Source: Bradyrhizobium sp. NAS96.2
GTDB lineage: Bacteria; Pseudomonadota; Alphaproteobacteria; Rhizobiales; Xanthobacteraceae
Assembly: GCF_001908235.1 (NCBI RefSeq)
Contig: NZ_LGHK01000194.1
Span: 1 to 64,000, forward strand
Length of the DNA: 64,000 bases
Reading direction: 5' to 3'
The first letter of the stretch is position 1. Each line of letters begins with the position of its first letter. Of the stretch, positions 42,884-51,829 are shown one piece after another. A program made the position numbers and the translations under genes. The notes beneath the pieces are model-generated. The model made no database searches. It worked only from the letters and a program-made list of their open reading frames with translations, and was not told the DNA's origin.

Positions 42884-43495
42884 TTAAGCCGCGACGCTGT
42901 CCACGCCGGCGCCCCTCAGGAGGTCGGCGAGCTGCTTGCGGGCATAGAACATGCGGGTCTTCACCGTGCTCTGCGGGATACCGATGATCTGGCCGGCCTC
43001 CTCGACCGACTTCTCATGGTAGTAGACCAGGTTGATGATCTCGCGGTGGGCCGGCGACAGCTTGGCCACGCAGGCGCGCAGGATCTCGCTGGTGGTGGCG
43101 CGATCGAGCGAGGTTTCCGGCGTGTCGGCGCCGTCGGCGATCTCCAGCACGTCTTCCTGGTCGATGTCCTCGTGCTTGCGCTGGCGCAGCGCGGTCAGCG
43201 CCTTGAAGCGGGCGATCGACAGCAGCCAGGTCGAGACCTGCGAGCGGCCCTCGAACTGGGCCGCGGTGCGCCAGACGTCCAGGAACACCTGGCTGACCAG
43301 GTCCTCGGCCATCGTGGTGTCGCGCACCATGCGGAGCACGAAGCGGTAAACCCGGACGTTGTGACGGGCATAGAGCGTGTGCATCGAGGTGCGGTTATTC
43401 TTGGCGATACGCGCGAGCAGCGTTTCATCCGAGGTCGCGCGAGCAGCATCGATATGCTTCGTGGCTGCAGAGTTGATGGCGATGACGTTCGGCAT
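42884..43495 (-). CDS. ECF-type RNA polymerase sigma factor
   Basis: A 203-residue sigma-70 protein with region 2 (LYARHNVRVYRFVLRMVRD, DLVSQVFLDVWRTAAQFEG) and region 4 (LSPAHREIINLVYYHEKSVEE, then IIGIPQSTVKTRMFYARKQL). The linker is acidic (EDIDQEDVLEIADGAD). The whole has the size of ECF sigmas. An anti-sigma factor is not evident next to it: downstream is only a terminator, upstream a convergent-spaced acyltransferase. What it controls is unknown. Confidence 0.9.
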   Translation of the reverse strand: MPNVIAINSAATKHIDAARATSDETLLARIAKNNRTSMHTLYARHNVRVYRFVLRMVRDTTMAEDLVSQVFLDVWRTAAQFEGRSQVSTWLLSIARFKALTALRQRKHEDIDQEDVLEIADGADTPETSLDRATTSEILRACVAKLSPAHREIINLVYYHEKSVEEAGQIIGIPQSTVKTRMFYARKQLADLLRGAGVDSVAA

Positions 43496-43682
43496 GACAG
43501 GCTCCCAGTTCGCCGTTGGGCGGCGGTTCGTTGGGAGAAACGTTAGTTACGGCCCGTTTCCGGATGTCTGCGCGAAAGACGGAAAATGGTTTCGTGACCG
43601 GGAGAATTGTTTCGTCGCTGCCCTGGCGACGAAACATTCGGGACCAAAAAGCCAATCATTTCAACGCACGGAAAATTGGAGT

Positions 43683-43715
43683 GCCCGGAATCGTCCCGTG
43701 GGAACGATTCCGGGC
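43683..43715 (-). terminator. 12-bp hairpin after the acyltransferase gene
   Basis: gcccggaatcgt (43683-43694) and acgattccgggc (43704-43715) are perfectly inverted around nine bases. On the minus strand it follows the acyltransferase stop by about 25 bases and is followed by actccaatttt, so it probably ends that transcript. It also precedes the ECF gene. Confidence 0.6.
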
Positions 43716-43739
43716 CATGACTTTTGGCACTGTCGGGGC

Positions 43740-44831
43740 TTATTCGGCGGCCTGCAAAGCGGGCGTTGCCTTTTTCGGGGCAATCCAGAATGCATCGGGC
43801 CGCTCGAACAGGAAATTGGCCCGGACCGCCAGCGCCAGCCGCCAGATCAGCAGCGCGCCGGCGACGCCGACCGCGGTCACGATCAGCGAGACCAGGCCGA
43901 TGTCGGGGATGACATCGAACCGCAGCAGAGCCGTGCGTGTCGCGGCCATCGGCAGGAAAAAGGCGAGGTAGATCACGATCGAGTGCTCGCCGCAGAAGCG
44001 CAGGAAGCCGAGCCAGTGCGTCCGTGCCAGCAGCGTGCCGGTCACGATGATCGCGCAGGCGCCGGCAAAGCCGAGCGCCAGCGAGACGATCGGCCACTCA
44101 CTGATATCGAGCGCAACCAGGCCGCCATTGATCAGTGCCCAGAGCCCAAGCCCGAGCAGTGCAACCGCAGGTCGCGAGCGTGCACGGTCCGACAGCGCGA
44201 ACACATGATCGGCCAGGACATAGCCGGTGTAGAAATAGACGAAGCGGGCGCTGAACTCGTCGATCACGTACCAGCCGGTCGTGACATGCGCCGATTCCAA
44301 TGCCGCCGCGATCAGCCAGATGATGAGCGGGTGGACGTTGCGGGTCAGCTTGGTGACGACGAAGAAGATCGGCAGCAGATAGATGAACCAGAGCGTGCCG
44401 AACGGCTGGACGAAGGAGGTGAGGTACTGCAGCCCAACTTCGGCCCAGCCCGCCTCGGCAGCCAGCGACGGCGCCTTGAAGCCGAACTGGATCGTCACCC
44501 ACAGCACGTAGAAGTAGGCGAAGTGCATCACCTTGCGGTCGAGATAGGTGCGCCAGTCGCGATCGATCACCACCGACAGGAACAGTCCCGAGATCAGGAA
44601 GAAGTCCGGCATCCGGAACGGTTTGGCGAACATCACGACATAATGCATGAAGCCGGTCTGCTCGGCGGCCTTCTCGACCCCCAGCACCGAATGCATCATC
44701 ACGACCATGATGATGCAGATGCCCTTGGCATAGTCGACCCAATCGACGCGCGCGCTCGCGTTCCCAAGCGATCGATCAAGTGATCGATCAAGGGAACGAT
44801 CTGTTGCAGCGGCTGTGCCGTTTGTGGTCAT
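43740..44831 (-). CDS. Acyltransferase family 3 membrane protein
   Basis: A 363-residue protein with about ten membrane helices. It has the family opening VDWVDYAKGICIIMVVMMHS, whose final His is the presumed catalytic residue, and FRMPDFFLISGLFLS. Such enzymes acylate sugars or glucans at the membrane (for example OpgC on periplasmic glucans). Its N-terminus carries a short duplicated SLDRSLDRSL coming from the repeated DNA gatcgatcaag; this part has no known role. Confidence 0.85.
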   Translation of the reverse strand: MTTNGTAAATDRSLDRSLDRSLGNASARVDWVDYAKGICIIMVVMMHSVLGVEKAAEQTGFMHYVVMFAKPFRMPDFFLISGLFLSVVIDRDWRTYLDRKVMHFAYFYVLWVTIQFGFKAPSLAAEAGWAEVGLQYLTSFVQPFGTLWFIYLLPIFFVVTKLTRNVHPLIIWLIAAALESAHVTTGWYVIDEFSARFVYFYTGYVLADHVFALSDRARSRPAVALLGLGLWALINGGLVALDISEWPIVSLALGFAGACAIIVTGTLLARTHWLGFLRFCGEHSIVIYLAFFLPMAATRTALLRFDVIPDIGLVSLIVTAVGVAGALLIWRLALAVRANFLFERPDAFWIAPKKATPALQAAE

Positions 44832-45057
44832 CCTTGTCCCGTTTCGGCGTAATCGGCCCTATCATCGGCCCGATCGGTTGCTTTCTCCTTTATCAGTACA
44901 AAGGCTGTGCCAGCGAACCTGGGCCCTGTCCCCGGTTCCCTGGATCAGGCGAATGGTCTAAGAGGCCAAGAATCCGAAAGGACTCCTAAAAGAATCCGAC
45001 GTTCGTTAACCACAGGACGCAAGGCTGGCCGAGCGCCGTGGCCTGCGATGAGACTCC

Positions 45058-47589
45058 TTGCCGCACCAATTCGACAGCCCGCTGCCGATCGACGCCGTGC
45101 TCGACGAGCTCGACCGCACGCTCGACCGCCACAATGCCGCAGTGCTGGTCGCGCCGCCCGGCGCCGGCAAGACCACGCGCGTGCCGCTGGCGCTGCTCGA
45201 TGCACCCTGGGCGAGGGGCAAGAAGATCATCGTGCTGGAGCCGCGCCGCATCGCCGCGCGCGCCAGCGCCGAGCGGATGGCGAAGACGCTTCGTGAGCGT
45301 CCCGGCGAGACCGTCGGCTATCGCGTCCGCTTCGGCTCGAAGGTGTCGCGCGCGACGCGGATCGAGGTTGTCACCGAGGGCATCTTCTCGCGCCAGATCC
45401 TCGACGATCCCGAGCTCAACGGCGTCGCCGCGGTGCTGTTCGATGAATTCCACGAGCGCTCGCTCGATGCCGATCTCGGGCTGGCGCTGGCGCGCGACGC
45501 GCAGACCGGCCTGCGCGAGGACCTGCGCATCCTCGTGATGTCGGCAACGCTCGATGGCGCGCGTGTCGCAAAGCTGCTCGGCGATGCGCCTGTGGTCGAG
45601 AGCGAAGGCCGCGCCTTTCCGGTCGAGACCCGTTACGTCGGCCGCAAGGTCGATGCGCCGGTGGAGCGGCAGATGGCCGAGTCGATCGCGACTGCGCTGC
45701 GCGCCGACGCCGGCTCGGTGCTTGCCTTCCTGCCGGGCGCGGCCGAAATCCGCCGCACGCAAACGTTCCTCGCCGAGCGCGTGCATGACGCCTCGGTCGA
45801 GATCGTGCCGCTGTTCGGCGCACTCGATGCCACTGTGCAGGATCGCGCCATCGCACCGGCGCCGAAGGGGATTCGCAAGGTGGTGCTGGCGACTTCGATC
45901 GCCGAGACCTCGCTGACCATCGAGGGCGTGCGCATCGTGGTCGATTCGGGCCTCGCGCGGGTGCCGCGCTACGAGCCGGATATCGCACTGACCCGGCTCG
46001 AGACGGTGCGGGCCTCGCGCGCTGCGGTCGATCAGCGGCGCGGCCGTGCCGGCCGTACCGAGCCCGGCGTCTGCTACCGGCTCTGGGACGAGCCGCAGAC
46101 CGCATCACTGCCGGCCTATACCGCGCCCGAGATTCTCTCTGCCGATCTGTCCTCGCTGGTGCTCGACCTCGCGCAATGGGGCGTCAGCGATCCCTCAGGC
46201 CTTGCCTTCCTCGACCCGCCGCCGGGACCGGCACTGAAGGAAGCGCGATCGCTGCTGTCAGAACTCGGCGCGCTCGATGGCGATGGCCGCATCACCGAGG
46301 AAGGCAAGAGCCTGCGCGCGCTGGCACTGCCGCCGCGGCTGGCACGCATGATCGTGGATTCCGCGCGCTTCGGTATGGGTGAGGAGGCGGCCGAGATCGC
46401 CGCTGTGCTGACCGAGCGCGGGCTCGGCGGCGACAGCGTCGATCTCGACGTCCGGCTCGACCAGTTCCGCCGCGACCGCTCGCAGCGCGCATCGAGCGCG
46501 CGCAGCATGGCCGCGCGCTGGGCCTCGCAGGTGGAGAGGTCAGAGACTCGCTCTTCTCCCTCCCCCCTCGTGGGGGAGGGCCGGGGAGGGGGGCCCACAA
46601 AGGGATTGTCTCTCGATAGCGATCTATCCACCGGCGTCATGCTGGCCTTCGCATTCCCGGATCGCGTCGCGAAGAACCGCGGCAATGGCAGCTTCGTGCT
46701 GGCCAATGGCCGCGGCGCCGCCGTCGAGCAGACCGCCGCGCTGGCGCGGCTGCCCACTATCGCGGTCGCCGAATTGACCGGCACGGCGGCGAGCGGCCGC
46801 ATCCTGCTGGCGGCGCCGATCACCCAGGACGAGATCGAGCAACGCTTTGCCGACCAGATCGAGAATGTCGAGGAGGTGACGTTCGACCGCGGCGCGATGG
46901 CGCTGCGCGCGCGCCGCCGGCGTTCGCTGCATGCGATCACCCTGTCGGAGGCGCCGATGCCGCTCAAGCCATCGGCCGAGACCGCGCGGGTGTTCGCCGA
47001 CGGCCTGATCGCGGCCGGGCTCGACCGCCTGCCCTGGTCGAAGCACTCGAAACAGTGGCGCGACCGCGTCATGTTCCTGCGCAAGGCCGAGGATGACAGC
47101 TGGCCTGACCTGTCGGACACTGCGCTCGCCGCACGCGCCGACGATTGGCTGGTGCCTGCGCTCTACGACAAGACGGCGCTGAAAGACCTGTCGGCCGGCG
47201 ACCTGTCGGATGCGCTGATGGCGTTGCTGCCGTGGGAATTGCGTGCGCGGCTCGATCGCGAGGCGCCGACGCATTTCGAAGCGCCGACCGGAACGCAGCT
47301 TGCGATCGACTACGAGGCCGAGCAGGGCCCGACCATTGCCGTCAGATTGCAGGAGCTGTTCGGGCTCAACACCCATCCCTCGATCGCCAAGGGCGCGGTG
47401 CCGCTGGTGCTGGAACTGCTGTCGCCGGCGCAGCGGCCGGTGCAGGTGACGCGCGATCTGCCCGGCTTCTGGCGCGGCAGCTACGCCGCGGTGCGTTCCG
47501 ACCTGCGCGGCCGCTACCCGCGCCATCCCTGGCCGGAAGATCCCGCCAGCGCAATGCCGACCAGGCGCGTGAAGCCGCGCGGCACGTGA
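45058..47589 (+). CDS. hrpB: HrpB-type ATP-dependent helicase, with an in-frame repeat insertion
   Basis: An 843-residue DEAH-like RNA helicase. Walker A is VAPPGAGKTTRVPLALL (about 30), motif II LFDEFHERS, motif III VMSATLDG, motif VI QRRGRAGRTEPGVCYRLW. The C-terminal HrpB domain ends with VQVTRDLPGFWRGSYAAVR and RYPRHPWPEDP. The start is a TTG at 45058. Around residues 498-520 a palindromic repeat is translated in frame (SSPSPLVGEGRGGGP); homologues are expected to run from the helical part to LAFAFPDRVAKNRG without it. Confidence 0.92.
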   Translation: MPHQFDSPLPIDAVLDELDRTLDRHNAAVLVAPPGAGKTTRVPLALLDAPWARGKKIIVLEPRRIAARASAERMAKTLRERPGETVGYRVRFGSKVSRATRIEVVTEGIFSRQILDDPELNGVAAVLFDEFHERSLDADLGLALARDAQTGLREDLRILVMSATLDGARVAKLLGDAPVVESEGRAFPVETRYVGRKVDAPVERQMAESIATALRADAGSVLAFLPGAAEIRRTQTFLAERVHDASVEIVPLFGALDATVQDRAIAPAPKGIRKVVLATSIAETSLTIEGVRIVVDSGLARVPRYEPDIALTRLETVRASRAAVDQRRGRAGRTEPGVCYRLWDEPQTASLPAYTAPEILSADLSSLVLDLAQWGVSDPSGLAFLDPPPGPALKEARSLLSELGALDGDGRITEEGKSLRALALPPRLARMIVDSARFGMGEEAAEIAAVLTERGLGGDSVDLDVRLDQFRRDRSQRASSARSMAARWASQVERSETRSSPSPLVGEGRGGGPTKGLSLDSDLSTGVMLAFAFPDRVAKNRGNGSFVLANGRGAAVEQTAALARLPTIAVAELTGTAASGRILLAAPITQDEIEQRFADQIENVEEVTFDRGAMALRARRRRSLHAITLSEAPMPLKPSAETARVFADGLIAAGLDRLPWSKHSKQWRDRVMFLRKAEDDSWPDLSDTALAARADDWLVPALYDKTALKDLSAGDLSDALMALLPWELRARLDREAPTHFEAPTGTQLAIDYEAEQGPTIAVRLQELFGLNTHPSIAKGAVPLVLELLSPAQRPVQVTRDLPGFWRGSYAAVRSDLRGRYPRHPWPEDPASAMPTRRVKPRGT
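46551..46606. repeat. Palindromic repeat (type E-like) inside the hrpB coding sequence
   Basis: ccctcccccctcgtggggga at 46559-46578 starts a hairpin-forming stretch, followed by gggccggggagggggg. It is the only repeat of the window lying inside a conserved protein gene. It keeps the frame and adds a Gly/Pro/Ser-rich loop. Confidence 0.65.
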
Positions 47590-47610
47590 CGGATCACGAA
47601 TTTCATGCCA

Positions 47611-47703
47611 CCCCGTCATTGCGAGGAGCGATAGCGACGAAGCAATCCATGGCTCCGCGGGCGCGGAGGGATGGATTGCTTCGCTTCGCTCGCAATGACG
47701 GGG
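47611..47703. repeat. Dispersed palindromic repeat (type C), copy 2
   Basis: cccgtcattgcgaggagcga at the start, cgctcgcaatgacggg at the end, with inner agcaatccat and atggattgct inverted. It lies in the 219-base gap after hrpB. Confidence 0.8.
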
Positions 47704-47808
47704 CATAGATTCGCGCCATCCGCGGCGGAGCGCTGGCAAGTGTCCGCCAACAGTGGTTAGATTTGCGGGCTGGGATGGGATCACGGGCTCGCAATTGGGG
47801 ACGCCGCC

Positions 47809-49260
47809 ATGGAGATCAAGAACGCATCGCCGTCGCTGTACAATGAAGACCTGGCGCCGGCCAGGGAACGCAACTGGGGCGCCTTCAGCATCTTCAACGT
47901 CTGGACCTCCGACGTCCACAGCCTCTGGGGCTATTATCTTGCCGCCAGCCTGTTCCTGCTCTGCGGCAGCTTCGTCAACTTCATCCTCGCGATCGGCATC
48001 GGCTCGCTGGTGATCTTCGTGCTGATGAGCCTGATCGGCAATGCCGGGGTGAGGACCGGCGTCCCCTATCCGGTGCTGGCGCGAGCCTCGTTCGGGGTGT
48101 GGGGCGCCAACATCCCGGCGCTGGTGCGCGCCATCGTCGCCTGCTTCTGGTACGGCGCACAGACCGCGGCCGCCTCGGGCGCGATCGTCGCGCTCTTGAC
48201 CCGCATCGACAGCTTCAAGGCGTTCCACCAGTCGAGCCACATGCTCGGCCATTCCACGCTCGAGGTGATCTGCTTTGTCGTGATCTGGGCATTGCAGCTT
48301 TTGATCATCCAGCGCGGCATGGAGACGGTGCGCCGTTTCCAGGACTGGGCGGGACCTGCGGTGTGGCTGATGATGGTGATCCTTGCGATCTATCTCTGCA
48401 TCGCGGCCGGCGGCATCTCGCTCACCGCGCCGATCCCGCAGGACGTGCTGCTGGAGAAGACCAAGGAGGCCGGCGTCCCCGGCGTGCCCGGCTCTTTCCC
48501 GGCGCTCTGCGCCGTTGCTGCGACCTGGATCACCTATTTCGCGGCGCTCTATCTCAACTTCTGCGACTTCTCGCGCTATGCGCCCGACGTGCAGGCGCTG
48601 CGCAAGGGCAATATCTGGGGCCTGCCGGTCAATCTGATCCTGTTCTCGCTGGTGGCCGGCGTCACCACGATCGCGGCGTTCAACGTCTATCACGAGGTGC
48701 TGCTGCATCCCGACCAGGTCTCGGCGAAGTTCGACAGCTGGTTCCTGGCGCTGCTCGCCGCGGTCACCTTCGCGGTGGCAACGCTCGGCATCAACGTGGT
48801 CGCCAATTTCGTCTCGCCGGCGTTCGATTTCTCGAACGTGTTTCCGCGCCAGATCGACTTCAAGAAGGGCGGCTACATCGCGGCGCTGATCGCGCTGGCG
48901 CTGTATCCGTTCGCGCCCTGGGAGGGCAGCGCCGCCTCGTTCGTCGGGTTGATCGGCGCGACCATGGGGCCGATCTTCGGGATCATGATGGTCGACTATT
49001 ATCTGATCGCGAAGGGCCGCGTGAACGTGCCGGCGCTGTACCAGGAGGACGGCGAATATCGCTTCCAGAACGGCTGGAACGTCAGCGCGCTGATCGCGGC
49101 CGTGGTCGGTGCCCTGTTCTCGTCGGTGCTGCCGAATCTCACCTCGATCCTGCCGTCCTGGTGGGCGGTCTATGGCTGGTTCTTCGGCGTCGGGATCGCC
49201 GGCGCGGTCTATTACGCGCTGCGCGTTGCGATGCCGAGCCCGGTCGCCAGAACCGCCTGA
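47809..49260 (+). CDS. NCS1 family nucleobase/hydantoin/allantoin permease
   Basis: A 483-residue transporter with 12 helices. It starts SPSLYNEDLAPARERNWGAF, then IFNVWTSDVHSLWGY, the standard NCS1 opening. GVPYPVLARASFGVWGANIP and ALVRAIVACFWYGAQTAAAS are the substrate-site helices. The C-terminal FVSPAFDFSNVFPRQIDFKKGG is also typical. The substrate could be allantoin, cytosine or a hydantoin; no catabolic genes flank it. Confidence 0.88.
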   Translation: MEIKNASPSLYNEDLAPARERNWGAFSIFNVWTSDVHSLWGYYLAASLFLLCGSFVNFILAIGIGSLVIFVLMSLIGNAGVRTGVPYPVLARASFGVWGANIPALVRAIVACFWYGAQTAAASGAIVALLTRIDSFKAFHQSSHMLGHSTLEVICFVVIWALQLLIIQRGMETVRRFQDWAGPAVWLMMVILAIYLCIAAGGISLTAPIPQDVLLEKTKEAGVPGVPGSFPALCAVAATWITYFAALYLNFCDFSRYAPDVQALRKGNIWGLPVNLILFSLVAGVTTIAAFNVYHEVLLHPDQVSAKFDSWFLALLAAVTFAVATLGINVVANFVSPAFDFSNVFPRQIDFKKGGYIAALIALALYPFAPWEGSAASFVGLIGATMGPIFGIMMVDYYLIAKGRVNVPALYQEDGEYRFQNGWNVSALIAAVVGALFSSVLPNLTSILPSWWAVYGWFFGVGIAGAVYYALRVAMPSPVARTA

Positions 49261-49449
49261 CGGGCCGTTTAAGAGCCGGCAAATTCGATCCGGGCAGGGC
49301 GGCCGATATGATTCGGCCGCTTCAGCGCGTGCGCATTAACCCTTCGCTCATCCTTTTCGCCAAAATGGCATGCTCGCGCTGCCGCCCTCGCTCGCGGCGG
49401 GGCGCCCGGCGTGGTGAAATTGCGTGTTCGGTTTTCCGAGTATGGTGTC

Positions 49450-49962
49450 ATGCGTAACCTGATGATTTTCGCGGCCATCCTGATCGGGCTGGGCACCTTC
49501 ATGGCCCAGATGGCCAGCAAGATGTCGCCCGCCGCCGCGACCACCGCAAAGCAGAGCATCGCCCCCGCCGTCACGGTGGCGCAGGCCAGCGCCCGCACGC
49601 TCAGCATTTCGCCCGATCCGCGCGGTCATTTCGCGACCGACGGCCGGATCGACGGCCAGCGCATCAACTTCATGGTCGACACCGGCGCCTCCGTGGTCGC
49701 CCTGAACGAAACTTCGGCCGCGCGCTTCGGGCTGCGCCCGGTGCCGGGCGATTACACCTCGCGCGTCACCACCGCCAACGGCACCATCAAGGCCGCGCGT
49801 GCCCATATCGCCATGATCGAGATCGGCGGCCTCATTGTGCGCGACGTCGACGCGCTGGTGCTGCCGGACGAGGCGCTGTCGGAGAATCTGCTCGGCCTGT
49901 CGTTCCTCTCGAAGCTTAAGCGCTTCGAATACGCCAACGGCAAATTGTTGCTGGAGCAATAA
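49450..49962 (+). CDS. TIGR02281-type retropepsin-like aspartic protease
   Basis: A 170-residue protein started at the ATG at 49450, opening a membrane helix or signal (NLMIFAAILIGLGTFMAQMA). The protease motif NFMVDTGASVVALNE contains the catalytic Asp of DTGA. The second conserved segment is NLLGLSFLSKLKRFEY. Only one lobe is present, so it would act as a dimer in the periplasm. The substrate is unknown. Confidence 0.82.
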   Translation: MRNLMIFAAILIGLGTFMAQMASKMSPAAATTAKQSIAPAVTVAQASARTLSISPDPRGHFATDGRIDGQRINFMVDTGASVVALNETSAARFGLRPVPGDYTSRVTTANGTIKAARAHIAMIEIGGLIVRDVDALVLPDEALSENLLGLSFLSKLKRFEYANGKLLLEQ

Positions 49963-50115
49963 ATCTGGCCATTTCCGGGATTTCTGTGGCGCCCCGGTCG
50001 CCGCCATTTCTGCCGTAATTGTCGGCCACCAGCCCCCGTCCTACCTTTCGCTCGGCCGGCGCATTCGCTAAAGGCTGCGGCGACGTCTTTCCGTATGCGA
50101 CCATAAGGCCGACCC

Positions 50116-51615
50116 ATGTTTCCCAAGCCGAAATCCGTGCTGGTCCCGAACACCTATGCCTTCGAATCCGAGCCGATGGTGAAGCCGACCGGGTTTCGCG
50201 AATACGACGCGCGCTGGCTGTTCAACAAGGAAATCAACCTGATGGGCGTGCAGGCGCTGGGCATGGGGCTCGGCGCGCTGATTGCGGAGCTTGGCGTCAG
50301 CCAAGAGATCGTCACTGGGCACGATTTCCGCGGCTATTCCGCCTCGATCAAATACGCGCTGATCTCGGGCCTGATGGCGGCGGGCTGCAAGGTGCATGAC
50401 ATCGGGCTCGCGGTGACGCCGATGGCCTATTTCGCGCAGTTCGATCTCGACGTGCCCTGTGTCGCGATGGTCACCGCCTCGCACAACGACAATGGCTGGA
50501 CCGGCGTCAAGATGGGCGCCAACCGTCCGCTCACCTTCGGCCCCGACGAGATGACGCGGCTGAAGCAGATCGTGCTCAATGCCGCATTCAACAACAAGGC
50601 CGGCGGCTCCTACCAGTTTCACGAGAACTATCCGGCGCGCTACATCGCCGACCTCACCAACCGTCCGAAGCTGAAGCGCAAGCTGAAGGTGGTGGCCGCC
50701 TGCGGCAACGGCACCGCGGGCGCGTTCGCGCCGCAGGTGCTGGAGGCGATCGGCTGCGAGGTGATCCCGCTCGACACCGAGCTCGATCACACCTTCCCGA
50801 AATACAATCCGAATCCGGAAGACATGGAGATGCTGCACGCGATCCGCGACGCGGTGCTGGCGCACAAGGCCGATGTCGGGCTCGGCTTCGACGGCGACGG
50901 CGACCGCTGCGGCGTGGTCGACAACACCGGCGAGGAGATATTTGCCGACAAGGTCGGCGTCATGCTGGCGCGCGACATGTCGGCGATCAACGCCAACGCG
51001 CAGTTCGTCGTCGACGTGAAGTCGACCGGGCTGTTCGTGACCGATCCTGTCTTGCAGAAGCAGGGCGCCAACACGGTCTACTGGAAGACCGGGCATTCCT
51101 ACATGAAGCGCCGCACCAACGAGCTCGGCGCGCTCGCCGGCTTCGAGAAGTCCGGCCACTTCTTCTTCAACAAGCCGTTCGGCCGCGGCTATGACGACGG
51201 TCTGGTGTCGGCGATCGCGATCTGCGAGATGCTCGACCGCGCCCCCGGCAAGTCGATGGCCGATCTGAAGGACGCGCTGCCGAAGACCTGGTCGTCGCCG
51301 ACCATGTCGCCGCATTGCGCCGACGAGGCCAAATACGGCGTGGTCGATGCCGTGGTGAAGCACTTCGAGACGCTGCAGCAGAGCGGCGGCAAGGTCGCCG
51401 GCCAGAACATCCGCGATCTCGTCACCGTCAACGGCGTGCGCGTCACGGTCGAGGACGGCAGCTGGGGCCTGGTGCGCGCATCCTCGAACAAGCCGGAGCT
51501 CGTTGTCGTGGTCGAAAGCCCGGTCAGCGAGCAGCGCATGCGCGACATGTTCGAGGCGATGGATTCGGTGCTGCGCACGCATCCCGAGGTCGGCGAATAC
51601 AATCAGAAGATTTGA
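50116..51615 (+). CDS. Phosphomannomutase/phosphoglucomutase
   Basis: A 499-residue alpha-D-phosphohexomutase. The catalytic Ser is in VTASHNDNGWTGVKMG, the metal-binding loop is LGFDGDGDRCGVVD, the sugar-binding loop is GALAGFEKSGHFFF, and the C-terminal phosphate loop is in VRASSNKPELVVVVES. It provides mannose-1-P or glucose-1-P for polysaccharide synthesis. It stands alone between the protease and a type B repeat. Confidence 0.92.
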   Translation: MFPKPKSVLVPNTYAFESEPMVKPTGFREYDARWLFNKEINLMGVQALGMGLGALIAELGVSQEIVTGHDFRGYSASIKYALISGLMAAGCKVHDIGLAVTPMAYFAQFDLDVPCVAMVTASHNDNGWTGVKMGANRPLTFGPDEMTRLKQIVLNAAFNNKAGGSYQFHENYPARYIADLTNRPKLKRKLKVVAACGNGTAGAFAPQVLEAIGCEVIPLDTELDHTFPKYNPNPEDMEMLHAIRDAVLAHKADVGLGFDGDGDRCGVVDNTGEEIFADKVGVMLARDMSAINANAQFVVDVKSTGLFVTDPVLQKQGANTVYWKTGHSYMKRRTNELGALAGFEKSGHFFFNKPFGRGYDDGLVSAIAICEMLDRAPGKSMADLKDALPKTWSSPTMSPHCADEAKYGVVDAVVKHFETLQQSGGKVAGQNIRDLVTVNGVRVTVEDGSWGLVRASSNKPELVVVVESPVSEQRMRDMFEAMDSVLRTHPEVGEYNQKI

Positions 51616-51640
51616 GGGCGAGGCTCGCCCCGAGCAAACT

Positions 51641-51800
51641 GTCATCACCCGGCTTGACCGGGTGCGCCGCGGCCTCTCGATCGAAAATGACTGCCTCTGG
51701 AATACTGGATCGCCCGGTCCCGTCTTCGCCAAGGCTTCGACGAGGCCATGAGTCCCTGGCGCGCCGAAGCTTTAGCGGAGGCGGCGAGCCGGGCGATGAC
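51641..51800. repeat. Dispersed palindromic repeat (type B), copy 2
   Basis: gtcatcacccggcttgaccg at the start and gccgggcgatgaca at the end; contains tactggatcgcccggtc as in the other copies. It lies between the convergent phosphomannomutase and chemoreceptor genes. Confidence 0.7.
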
Positions 51801-51829
51801 AGCGAGGCTGGTCGCCGATCTCGCCTTCC

